Positions 9,780 to 18,351 of a stretch of DNA of 30,038 nt are shown piece by piece (positions within the stretch are counted from its first letter, which is position 1; each line of letters begins with the position of its first letter). Under the pieces are notes generated by a model. It saw only the letters and a list, made by a program, of their open reading frames with translations. It ran no database searches and was not told where the DNA came from. The translations under genes and the position numbers were made by a program. Source of the DNA: Stentor coeruleus (Eukaryota; Ciliophora; Heterotrichea; Heterotrichida; Stentoridae); assembly GCA_001970955.1 (NCBI GenBank), contig MPUH01000906.1:1-30038 (forward strand), written 5' to 3'.

Positions 9780-9961
9780 TGATTTATTTGATGATTGTAA
9801 ATATATGATAGTTGATTTTAAGTTTTTGGTTTAAAAAGTTTGATTAAAAATACATTTTGGGTGTTAAATTTTTTTTTTTAAGCATAGGTTTTTTAATTGG
9901 GTTAAGTTTGGGTGTTTGATGTATTAAGATATTTTATTAGTATCAAGGATTACCTAGGAGA

Positions 9962-11407
9962 TTATTTTTTTGACAATGTTGGCCTTCTTTCATTAACCCT
10001 ATCATATTTTTTAGCAAGGCTAAAAGAGTCTATAACCCCTTCAATTGCTTCTTTTCCTTGCATTAAAATACCTCTTGGTATTTTATTATCAGGACACAAG
10101 CCTTTTAATTGAACAATCAACTCATTATCATTTCTTAAGGTCTTAAACATTTTCATCATTCTTGATATCGCCCTAACTTTATTTCTAAGTTTTTCTAGTT
10201 TCTGGTTTTTAATCTCAGCTTCAATCTCTCTGATTCCCCCTTTATTCTCAGCTTTACCTTTAGCTGAAGTGCTATGCAACATATGATTCATCATTTCTAG
10301 AACTTTTTCTGCTACAAAAGGTATACTCCATGTGAAAATGTTCATGAAATTCGGTAAGATAAAAGGATGTTCAGAACAATTGTATTGCTGAATATGCAAA
10401 CAATTATCTAAGAATTTGATAATAGCTCCTTTATTATTGTAAACATCACAGTAGTTTGGGGCAGAAAAGACTGTTATAACAACCGGAAAATCCGCTGTTC
10501 CATTCCATTTGTACATTTTATACCCATCTATCTGAGCTTCATGTGCCCTAACAATAGACAAGAGTTTGTTTTTTTTTAAGAATTTCTTTGTACTATGAGC
10601 AGTAAAATAATAGCTGCATCCTCTAACCTCATTAGGCTTAAAAGATTCAGTAAAAGCTCCATTCTCAGTGTCAATCGGATCCGCCCATAAAATATCACAA
10701 AACAAGCCAATCCTTGGGGGTTCCGTAAACCTCTGCACTGAAGCTAAATCCTGTAAACTTTTCAAATCAGGGGAAATACCTCCATGCAAAGATAAAAACC
10801 TTTTATTCACCAAACAACTCAAAGGCAAAGCATCAAAGCTTTCAGTAATTCTCTCATAAACCTCAAGGTCATACTTAATCAAGCATTCAGCCCTAAAATT
10901 AAAAAATGAAGTAAGTTGGCGGCATTCATGATTCCCTCTGAGCATCAAAATTGTTGATGGGAAATTAATTTTCAAACTATACAAAAGCATCAAAACTTCT
11001 AAAGAAAATGCTCCACGGTCAACATAATCCCCAAGAAACAAGTATTTTGTATTAGATAAATCCCCTGCTAATTCGAGGATTTTAATCAAATCATAATATT
11101 GACCATGAATATCTCCGATTATAGTCACAGGGTCTTCAAGATAAAGTAAATTAGGTTCTCTTAAAAATATTGCATTTGCTTGGGAGACTATTTGTAAACA
11201 GTCTGATTTTGAAAGTCGACCTTCTTGTTGAAAGTGTGATTTTAGTAGCTGCCAGTCAGGTAAAGATCCATTTTTAGGGAATAAAAGACTATGGGTTAAG
11301 GGCCGTGCTGGTGGTGGTGTGATTTGACGCAGAAACCGATCATTGCAGGGATCTTTTAAAGGCTCCATATATTTATGAGCTAACTGATTATTGATTTTTT
11401 TTTGCAT
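9962..11407 (-). CDS. Calcineurin A (PP2B catalytic subunit)
   Basis: Ca2+/calmodulin-activated Ser/Thr phosphatase of the PPP family. The 481-residue ORF has the metal and active-site motifs GDIHG (98-102), GDYVDRG (126-132) and RGNHE (157-161), then LHGGISP, the RAHEAQIDGY region and SAPNYCDVYNN. After the catalytic core comes the calcineurin-B-binding helix (FMNIFTWSIPFVAEKVLEMM), a basic calmodulin-binding stretch (LRNKVRAISRMMKMF), the segment LKGLCPDNKIPRGIL, and a C-terminal autoinhibitory motif with YDRVNERRP. The last three regions separate calcineurin from PP1, PP2A and PP5. Length and order match the family, and no regulatory part is missing. The B subunit and calmodulin are not in this window. 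Ends with TAA; no intron. Confidence 0.97.
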   Translation of the reverse strand: MQKKINNQLAHKYMEPLKDPCNDRFLRQITPPPARPLTHSLLFPKNGSLPDWQLLKSHFQQEGRLSKSDCLQIVSQANAIFLREPNLLYLEDPVTIIGDIHGQYYDLIKILELAGDLSNTKYLFLGDYVDRGAFSLEVLMLLYSLKINFPSTILMLRGNHECRQLTSFFNFRAECLIKYDLEVYERITESFDALPLSCLVNKRFLSLHGGISPDLKSLQDLASVQRFTEPPRIGLFCDILWADPIDTENGAFTESFKPNEVRGCSYYFTAHSTKKFLKKNKLLSIVRAHEAQIDGYKMYKWNGTADFPVVITVFSAPNYCDVYNNKGAIIKFLDNCLHIQQYNCSEHPFILPNFMNIFTWSIPFVAEKVLEMMNHMLHSTSAKGKAENKGGIREIEAEIKNQKLEKLRNKVRAISRMMKMFKTLRNDNELIVQLKGLCPDNKIPRGILMQGKEAIEGVIDSFSLAKKYDRVNERRPTLSKK

Positions 11408-11423
11408 CTTTTCGATTATTATC

Positions 11424-11672
11424 TTAATTTTTAATGCTGAAGTTTTTCTGAGAAAACAAGGAATTGATGAGTTTTTTACTTTGGCAAAGAGAGGAATTAG
11501 TTATTTTTTTAAAATAACTTATTGGCTTAGGATTTATTATTTTAGAACTCAAGTGAGGTAATTGAATAAAGTTGGAACTTTTGCTTTGATAATATAAGTT
11601 AATTAGTAGTATGATAAAACTTATAGATATTAGAGATAGTAAAAAGGTCAGAGAGATAGTTTTATAATTCAC
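11424..11672 (-). CDS. Possible small single-pass membrane protein
   Basis: An 82-codon ORF opening with one strongly hydrophobic segment (ISLTFLLSLISISFIILLI, residues about 6-24) followed by a polar, Ser/Asn/Lys-rich tail. It could be a signal-anchored peptide. It ends 16 bases before the calcineurin A start codon on the same strand, so it lies where that gene's promoter and leader should be. It may therefore be a chance ORF in AT-rich 5' flank. No family recognised. Confidence 0.25.
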   Translation of the reverse strand: MNYKTISLTFLLSLISISFIILLINLYYQSKSSNFIQLPHLSSKIINPKPISYFKKITNSSLCQSKKLINSLFSQKNFSIKN

Positions 11673-11802
11673 TAACTAGTTTAAATTCTCTGAGATATTA
11701 GAATTTGTATATACATTATATAAATTACTGAAATCACAACATATATCTTATAACTCCATCATTATCCTACTATTTTCATATAAAGTTTATATCACCATAA
11801 TC

Positions 11803-12169
11803 CTAGCTTGTGTAATTCGGGTACATAAACGATGGGCCACAAAATATTTCGCAAAAATATCTTTCTGATCACTGCGGTCAAAACACATCAATTTCTCTAA
11901 TAAGATTTTTCCAAATATACGTTCCTGATGGTCCATTCGAATTCACTCCAATACAAAAACTATTTTTCGTCTCTGGCAATGAAATAAATACCTCTATGAT
12001 TAGTAGGTATTTCAGCATATATATCCNTAAATACCTCTATGATTAGTAGGTATTTCAGCATATATATCCACATAATAACCTAAACATTAATTGCTCCCAA
12101 AAGCAATACATGTTCATAAAAGTTTTCGCTTTTGGCAAATATCAACACAAGCCCAAGCTAAAAACTCAT
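11803..12169 (-). pseudogene. Decayed gene remnant with several in-frame stops
   Basis: Between the threonine dehydrogenase stop and the calcineurin side lies a stretch with higher GC than its surroundings. After collapsing the 43-base assembly duplication at 12027, one minus-strand frame runs 108 codons from ATG (12169) to TAG (11803). Four stops interrupt it, at codons 4, 30, 83 and 86. Protein-like runs are LGLVLIFAKSENFYEHVLLL, then VFISLPETKNSFCIGVNSNG and SERYFCEIFCGPSFMYPNY. A neighbouring frame adds YYVDIYAEIPTNHRGIYFI, which suggests frameshifts as well. No 15-nt intron with A at position 10 repairs it. No family is assigned; the hydrophobic opening suggests a formerly secreted protein. 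Confidence 0.4.
11985..12069. repeat. Assembly-join duplication around N at 12027
   Basis: The 42 bases at 11985-12026 are repeated exactly at 12028-12069 with a single N between. This is an unmerged overlap at a scaffold join, not a biological tandem repeat. It shifts any reading frame across it by 43 bases. Confidence 0.9.
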
Positions 12170-12174
12170 TATTC

Positions 12175-13167
12175 TTAAGGATTAAGTTTTTTACTTATAA
12201 GCTCAATCATAATTTTAGTCATCTGATCAATATCATAACTATGCCTCCATCCCCAATCCCTTCTTGCACAAGAGTCATCAAGGCTCATTGGCCATGAATC
12301 AGCATAATTTTGCCTAAGATCAGGCTTATAAGTTATACTAGTATCAGGAATATACTTGCTAATTGTCCTATAAAGTTCTCCAGGAGTAAAGCTTATAGCA
12401 GCTAAATTATAAACCCGTCTACTAAGTTTATCACTAGGTATATCTAAAAAATCACACTATATATAAAATACTGTTCCTCTTATTAAATCATCCATATACA
12501 TCATTGGAAGCATTGTGTTTTTACTTAGAAAACATTCGTATTTTTTATGTTTCAAAAGTTCAAAGTAAATCTCTACTGCATAATCAGTTGTCCCTCCACC
12601 TGGTGGATCTGAAGATATTGCTCCAGGGTATCTTAAAGATCTGAAGTCAAGGCCAAATTTCTTGTGGTAATAATTACCCATGAGTTCCATGTAAACTTTA
12701 GCTATACCATAAACTGTTGTTGGTTGTAAAACTACATCATCTGGGGTATTTAAACGTGGAACATTAGGTCCAAAGACTGCTATTGTACTTGGGATATAGA
12801 TACTACATTTGTTTTCCATAGCAATTTCTAAAGCATTCATAGCCCCAACTACGTTGACAGAAAAAGCTTTGTCTAGGAATTTCTCAGCTGTCGCTGAGAG
12901 GAGGGCAGAAAGATGAAGGATTGTACTGGGGTTTTCTTGTCGAACATAGTCGGAAAATGCTTTTTTGTCCTAATTTTTAAGTACAGTCACGTCGAGATGA
13001 GTAAATGAAGGCTGGGTATCTACTTGATAAGTCACTTGGCGTAGGTCAGATACGACTATAGAATTCTCTCCATATCTTTTGTACATGTAGGGAATTAACT
13101 TTTGTCCTATCTGTCCACTGGCTCCGGTGATTAAGAATTTTTTGGTTGAAAATTTTCGAAAGAGCAT
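12175..13167 (-). CDS. L-threonine 3-dehydrogenase, mitochondrial type (short-chain family)
   Basis: Oxidises L-threonine with NAD+ to 2-amino-3-ketobutyrate, which a CoA ligase splits into glycine and acetyl-CoA in mitochondria. Three exons (12985-13167, 12472-12969, 12175-12456) join across two 15-nt introns into 320 residues, the usual length. The short N-terminus MLFRKFSTKK could act as a targeting peptide. The Rossmann motif is GASGQIG (residues 15-21), followed by the family strings LHLSALLSA and IPSTIAVFGP. The catalytic pair is YGIAK (Tyr148, Lys152), followed by LDFRSLRYPGAIS, PGGGTTDYAVEI and MLPMMYMDDL. Exon 3 supplies the conserved C-terminus (VYNLAAISFTPGEL, DSWPMSLDDSCARRDWGW). 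The GGGTTDYA and DSWP stretches separate it from sugar epimerases. Without splicing it would look like two fragments. Confidence 0.96.
12457..12471 (-). other. 15-nt intron 2 of the threonine dehydrogenase gene
   Basis: GTATTTTATATATAG on the coding strand, phase 0, with A at position 10. It ends in an in-frame TAG if retained. Confidence 0.93.
12970..12984 (-). other. 15-nt intron 1 of the threonine dehydrogenase gene
   Basis: GTACTTAAAAATTAG on the coding strand, phase 0, with A at position 10. It ends in an in-frame TAG if retained. Splicing joins LDVT to DKKAFSDYV. Confidence 0.93.
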
Positions 13168-14499
13168 ATTTTTTACAACATATTCTTGTGGTTAGTGATA
13201 TTTAAGCAAGTTGTAATAATTTTTTTACTAAAATTACTTTTGATAATGAAGATTGAAAGAAATAAGGAAAGATAAGTTTGATTGGGTTTTGTGTTTTTTA
13301 AGGTAAAAAATAATTTATGTTAGTTAGGGTGGTTTTATAGTTTATATGGAAGAAAAAAGTTGGATTTTATTAGGAAATAATAAGAAAACTAAGTAATTTG
13401 TAATAAAATACAGGGCTTTTTATTGTATATAGCAAAATATATGGTATTGAAAAATAGGTGAAATAATATGGTATATTATAGATTATGCTTTTATTGCTTA
13501 TTTAGTAATTATCAAATCATTAACATGGAAAAGCCAATTTTTTATATATAAGTTTTTGGATAACAGCAATAGGATATTCATTTACTACAAGGTATTAAAA
13601 TATGGTCTTTTTTTTAGAGATATATTTATATGATTTAATTCTATCTTGGTTTGAATTTTTTTTTATAACTTCATTGTCTATATCATGAATTTCCCCTATA
13701 ATATTTCCTATCATAAATTATAATTTACTAAAAAAACTAGTTATTTTTATAATAAAACCAATTTTGATCTTGCTCGGATTATAACTATATGCATGTTTCT
13801 TTTAATACAAAATACAAAACTATTTCTATTATTTGCAATGATTATATTTCTCATAAAACATTGATTTTTCCTATATATTTTATACAACTAATTATCATAA
13901 AAATTTTGTACTCCAAATAAACTTATTTCTCTTTAACAAAAAGTAGTACAATTACCTTCAAAAAATATTTTTATTATAAAATAAACTTCATATTGAAATT
14001 TAGTTATACATTGCTTAAATCTTATATGTTATACATAAAGTTTCTAATACTCAAATATTTATATTACAATATATTTTGTTAATGATCTCTCAAATGCTTA
14101 TTCTTTCTAATCTTTCACTGTGTTTAAGTGTTCTTTTTAATAATTTACTATAAATACAACTTCTTAGTATAAGTGAAAATAAATCAATTAACAAAGATTC
14201 ATATAATCTTCACCCTCAAGCAATCGAAACCTGTTAATTAATAATCTTTTATCTATTAAAATCAAATAAAAAAAGCACTCCCAAGAACTTACTTCTAGCA
14301 TCTTATTAGAAAAACCATCATATTTAATCCACCATAAACAATTAAATCCTCTTATCCAATATATACTCCAACACTAAATCAAACTCTCATTAAGCCTTAT
14401 CATTTTCTAAACATATACCAAAACAATCTCATCTTAAAAAACCAAAAAACCCTTTTATTTTCTCCTACTTTAATCAAAATCAAAACAGACTTTTTTGTA
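13168..14499. other. Longest gene-free stretch (1.3 kb)
   Basis: No reading frame, RNA gene or repeat recognised. Positions 13168-13400 are G-bearing and C-poor (5' flank of threonine dehydrogenase). Roughly 14200-14499 are C-bearing and G-poor (3' flank of the FCP1-like gene). The middle is almost pure A/T. Confidence 0.55.
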
Positions 14500-15552
14500 T
14501 TAACACTTAGAATTAATTATATTAACAATGTCCTTTAGACCTTTACACGATCCTTGGACACTCTCACACAAAGGTTTGATGAGCTTAAACAACTCTCTAT
14601 CATAAACATCCCCAGTCCAAGCTTTTATAGAGATTCCATTATGAGGTTGTTTCTGAAAAGCTTTAGGGAAATTGTCTATGATTACAACCTTCTCAATATC
14701 TCTTCCAAGCTTTTCTAAGTCTTTGATTTCGCAGTTAATAGTGTGTTCTCTGTAAAGCCTTAGCATAACAAACCCATCAGGATCTGCTATTTGCATTGCC
14801 CAATCAGCATACTCTCTACTGGAAGCTGTAAACAAAACAAGTTCGAAATATTTACAAGTCTCTTTAAGAAACTCTTTCACACCAGGTCTTACCAGAAAAT
14901 TACTCTGGGAATAATGTCCGAGAGTTTCATCCAGATCCAAAACAAGGGTGAACTCCTTATGACAATATTTAGGCAAAAAAGGTGCAGAAGTCCCACATAA
15001 AAGTGAATAAAACGATGGTAATGACTGAGGACTTTCTATAAACTCGCTTCTATAATGGCAATTATTCACCGCTTGAATAACTAATTCTAAAGGAAGTTTT
15101 TGTATATTTTGAAATAGCTCAGTACATGTTAACAATATAAAAACCTGTGAAGCTTTTAAGTTCTGATCAATAGTATGGTTTATTATCTGCTTAACCAAAA
15201 GTATCAAATAAGATGTAAATTCTTGTAAATGCTGTTGAGACTGTTCATCTAGTCGAATTAAATATCGAAACAACGAGTCTAAATGCCTTGTAAGAGCTTG
15301 AGAAAGCCCAGCAAAGTTTGGGAAATAAGTCAAAAGCATCACAGTCAAAACATCAACTGCGATAAAAGTGTGCATTTCATTAGGGATAAATGAACATAAA
15401 GATGAGACATTAGCATTGAATGTAAAGATATCTGAGATGCTTTTGGCTGTTTTTTGTAAGTATGCTATGAATTGAGAAACTGGCATTTCTGAGTGAATTG
15501 GTTTTTCGGATATGTGGAATTTTGCTGAGTCTTGTATAGTGACTGAAGACAT
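14500..15552 (-). CDS. FCP1/SCP-like HAD-family phosphatase (NIF domain)
   Basis: Members of this family dephosphorylate Ser/Thr residues, including those of the RNA polymerase II C-terminal domain, using an aspartate nucleophile. The 350-residue protein has the catalytic motif DLDETL at 206-211 (DxDx[T/V]). It is followed by VRPGVKEFLKETCKYFELVL, the second-motif region LFTASSREYADWAMQI with the Thr/Ser loop, and VVIIDNFPKAF carrying the acidic third motif. The first about 195 residues are helical with no motif I recognise; they may be a regulatory or adaptor domain, since small CTD phosphatases have a short, unrelated N-terminus. No BRCT domain, so it is not full FCP1. SCP, Dullard-like and TIM50-like members are the alternatives. 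No membrane segment is evident. The substrate is unknown. Confidence 0.92.
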   Translation of the reverse strand: MSSVTIQDSAKFHISEKPIHSEMPVSQFIAYLQKTAKSISDIFTFNANVSSLCSFIPNEMHTFIAVDVLTVMLLTYFPNFAGLSQALTRHLDSLFRYLIRLDEQSQQHLQEFTSYLILLVKQIINHTIDQNLKASQVFILLTCTELFQNIQKLPLELVIQAVNNCHYRSEFIESPQSLPSFYSLLCGTSAPFLPKYCHKEFTLVLDLDETLGHYSQSNFLVRPGVKEFLKETCKYFELVLFTASSREYADWAMQIADPDGFVMLRLYREHTINCEIKDLEKLGRDIEKVVIIDNFPKAFQKQPHNGISIKAWTGDVYDRELFKLIKPLCESVQGSCKGLKDIVNIINSKC

Positions 15553-16221
15553 TTATATAAAAGCTGATGAATTAGACATAAGTGTTAAAACCGGTCCAGT
15601 AATTACTGTTACAAATTGGAACATCAAGTTATAAATTTGAACTTAAAAAAAAGCGTTTCGTGAGGCTGCGACCTTTGTCTTTGTAAAAAATTAGGGATAG
15701 TGGAGGTAGATAGAGTTAGTAAGGAAAAAGATGAATTGTGTTGGTATTAAGATGTTGAAAAAGTGTTTAAATTATGAATTTAGACCTGTTGAATTGAAGT
15801 GGGTGGAGAAATTGTGTTTTTGATGCGGATTAGAGGTTTATGACTGGAGATTTAACTTTGGGAAGTTTTTTGGAAAATTGCCCTTTTTGAAACTTGGGCT
15901 TGTGGATTTTAAAAAGGCCTGGCTGTTTATTAGGTGCAACCAGAACGTCACCTGACACGCTAATTGTCATATTGGAATAATAATTTTAAGTCTGAACACA
16001 AGAATTTTCTACAAGTAAATTGCATCTATAAGCTTGTATTAAAAAAATTGCATGCAAATGATATCTTTATAATATTTTCCACATTAAAATATTATAGAAG
16101 CAGATAATTTATTCTAGTAAAAGCATCTTTCTTAGATTGCATAGAATATAAATAATAAAATTTCTGCAAAATACTCATCTTAATTATTATGTCCTATTAT
16201 TAAACAAATCTAATCTGAAGT
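15553..16221. other. Gene-poor region with a GC-richer island
   Basis: Positions 15590-15980 are clearly richer in G and C than the other intergenic stretches (for example around 15655-15675 and 15915-15965) and G exceeds C on the + strand. A short inverted pair AGGTG...CACCT lies near 15931-15952. The rest, to 16221, is AT-rich and featureless. Confidence 0.5.
15830..15970 (-). CDS. Possible 46-residue basic protein
   Basis: A short ATG-to-TAA frame in the GC-richer island upstream of the FCP1-like gene. It begins MTISVSGDVLVAPNKQPGLF and continues with a lysine- and proline-rich, strongly basic tail. The composition looks coding, but the opposite strand is also largely open here (two runs of 30 and 41 codons separated by one TGA), so strand and reality are uncertain. 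It could be a small gene, a relic or a leader ORF. No family recognised. Confidence 0.3.
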   Translation of the reverse strand: MTISVSGDVLVAPNKQPGLFKIHKPKFQKGQFSKKLPKVKSPVINL

Positions 16222-16449
16222 CTATCTACAAAACAAATAGACCTGAAGAGTATATTTAGTAGCATATATTTCAGATTGAGTATAGGAACTTTTAGCATTT
16301 GAAAATTGAGTTTGTATTTTTTCAGAGTAAAACATATACAACATTAATAAAAAAACTAAAGAATAATGATAAAGATTAGACAATAACATAAAAATTTCAT
16401 ATAAGATCATTATAAATAATCTATTTCGTTTCTGAAAACTCATAATCAA
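16222..16449 (-). CDS. Possible small membrane protein
   Basis: A 75-codon ORF 55 bases past the PP2C stop on the same strand. Residues about 12-41 are very hydrophobic (LFIMILYEIFMLL, then YSLVFLLMLYMFY), enough for one or two membrane segments. A polar tail with Ser, Tyr and Thr follows. No family match and no neighbour logic. In sequence this AT-rich such an ORF can arise by chance. Confidence 0.28.
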   Translation of the reverse strand: MIMSFQKRNRLFIMILYEIFMLLSNLYHYSLVFLLMLYMFYSEKIQTQFSNAKSSYTQSEIYATKYTLQVYLFCR

Positions 16450-16504
16450 TTAAGAAACCTAATAAATTTATTATCCTATTATAACCTTAAATAAAAATTC
16501 AATA

Positions 16505-17377
16505 CTAATTTATATAAACAACCACACAAGTTGTATCATCGACATAATCAGAAGTACAGCATTTTCTTGCTTCATTAACAAGCTTTTCAGCAGCTGTTTG
16601 TGCAGAGGCATTTTTCCATAATAAACCAACAATCTTTGTTATGTTTTCTATACTCAGGGAATCAGTTACTCCATCTGAACACACAACAAGCCATTTGTCT
16701 TCAAAAGTTGGGATAAAAGAATAAACATAAGGTTCGTAAATAAGACCAATTCGATTTGCTACTATATCGCCTATAGCTCTTGTTACAGCTAAACCAGGGA
16801 CATCTTCATTTCTTAGCCAAAGTCTGCTTGGATTGCCCCAAGTAATTCTTCCTCCACTCTGTGATATTCTTTGAGCTTCTTCTCTATCTTCAAGTTTATG
16901 AATTTTGCTTATAACTCGACCATTCCAACTTACCTTGTTTTTATTAGTTGAACTTAATGAACCTAATATAACACAAGAATCTCCAACATTACTTATAATA
17001 ATTTCATTAGTCACTGTAACTAAAGATAATGTAGACCCACTATATTGTATATCAACATTAAGGGTTTTTAGGTTATTTTGCAAAAAATTATAAAGCTGAG
17101 GATGATTAGGCTTATTTGTAAACCTATATGATGAGATATTATCAGATATATATTTTGATATAAACTCACCATAGTGACCATGACCATCAGCAACTCCACA
17201 AACAAAGCAAGTTGGCATATTGTATTGAAAACATGTATCTTGGTTTTTTTTTGTAGGATTTTGCTGAGAAATTCCTTGAAGTGTTGCAGAACCTGAGGAT
17301 TTTATAATGATTTGTGGACCTTGAGGTGCTTGTGGAAGCTTGATTTCTTCAGATTTTTTTTTCTTTTTTCTTTCCAT
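16505..17377 (-). CDS. PP2C-type (PPM) Ser/Thr phosphatase
   Basis: A metal-dependent protein phosphatase of the PPM family. The 290-residue protein opens with a lysine run (MERKKKKK) and a 30-residue polar tail before the catalytic fold. Visible motifs, in order: NQDTCFQY (about 45-52); VADGHGHYGE with the metal-binding Asp and Gly at 64-67; TLSLVTVTNEIIISNVGDSC; the RISQSGGRI segment; LAVTRAIGD; WLVVCSDGVTD with the metal-binding Asp; and the terminal DDTTCVVVYI. All metal-coordinating positions appear present. The usual VFDGHG is VADGHG here. No regulatory domain or membrane segment. The basic N-terminus might direct localisation; this is a guess. Ends with TAG. Confidence 0.95.
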   Translation of the reverse strand: MERKKKKKSEEIKLPQAPQGPQIIIKSSGSATLQGISQQNPTKKNQDTCFQYNMPTCFVCGVADGHGHYGEFISKYISDNISSYRFTNKPNHPQLYNFLQNNLKTLNVDIQYSGSTLSLVTVTNEIIISNVGDSCVILGSLSSTNKNKVSWNGRVISKIHKLEDREEAQRISQSGGRITWGNPSRLWLRNEDVPGLAVTRAIGDIVANRIGLIYEPYVYSFIPTFEDKWLVVCSDGVTDSLSIENITKIVGLLWKNASAQTAAEKLVNEARKCCTSDYVDDTTCVVVYIN

Positions 17378-18351
17378 TGTATTGTCTTTGATGGATTATT
17401 TAATAAGGTTTTTTTGTATAAAGTGATAGAAAGATTTTTATATTAAATATTATTATGGTTTTAAAAGAAGAATTTTTTATAAGAGTTTAATAGAGGCAGT
17501 AGCCAAGATGTGATATGTGAGGATTTATATGAGATTATAGTTTGGAAAATATATATGAATATTAGGAAAATTTTTGGCTGGATGATAGGGATATAAAGAG
17601 TAATGATCATAAAATTTTACTTAAGAATGAGATTATAATATATAAAACCCTTCAAAAATGTGCTAAGAGAAATTTATAATAAATAAAACTGAATTAGTTA
17701 AGACCATAGAGGGAATATTATTAAGATTAATATTAGGTAATTTATTGCTAGCAGATATATGGTGACTAATGAGCTTTGATAACTTGATGATTTTTATTAG
17801 TTTTGGTATTTTTTAGTGCTCTATCAATTTTTTTCACAATTATTTAATTTTTCTTGTTTTTGAGATATAGGCTAATGCTGTATCACTATCAAATTTTCCA
17901 TGCTAAAAAAATCTGATTGTCTAATCTCTTAGCTAAAAAGCCTACCTCCCATACTGAAGGGGTTACTCAAGAAAATGATAAAGTTTATAAACCTCATCTT
18001 TTTTAATAGTTACACCACTAAAGCATGAGAAGGAATAATTTAGGATTAAAACATAGCGTGAAAAAAAAACACATGAACTACTTAACTAAATTATTAGTTT
18101 TTAAGATAAGAAAATAAATAATAGCTTTATTTTATTATCATTATTTATGGAGGCAGCATTTTGCAAACTTTTGTTAATAGTTGAGAAGAAAACTTCGCTG
18201 GATGAAATTTAATCATAAATTGTGCACAAAGTTAGATGATTATACTTTATTATAATTAAAACGCTAAATCTATCATCAAATCGTTTATAAAAAGTAAACA
18301 TAAATAGAATTTAAACCTTTCGATATTATTTTATAATTTGGGCATTCTGGA
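17378..18351. other. Divergent intergenic region between PP2C and the first PAS gene
   Basis: No gene supported. The first 300 bases are G-bearing and C-poor on the + strand, as expected for the 5' flank of the minus-strand PP2C gene. Two GCTGGAT words occur, at 17577-17583 and 18197-18203. A short protein-like run around 17935-18003 has no start or splice site I can justify. Confidence 0.55.

Noticed and set aside
12091..12297. 68-codon ORF on the + strand
   Set aside because: Spans the relic and the antisense of threonine dehydrogenase exon 3; no features of its own.
14488..14502. Possible 15-nt intron (GTTAATACAAAAAAG) at the end of the FCP1-like gene
   Set aside because: It has A at position 10 but starts GTT and ends AAG, unlike the confident introns. 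It would add only a few residues before a stop.
15955..15975. Resemblance of TGACACGCTAATT to a stretch of U6 snRNA
   Set aside because: The match is only about a dozen bases. The ACAGAGA and AGC parts that should lie upstream are absent.
17935..18003. Short protein-like run (KKPTSHTEGVTQENDKVYKP) upstream of the first PAS gene
   Set aside because: Only about 30 open codons, with no start codon and no tiny intron linking it to a neighbour.
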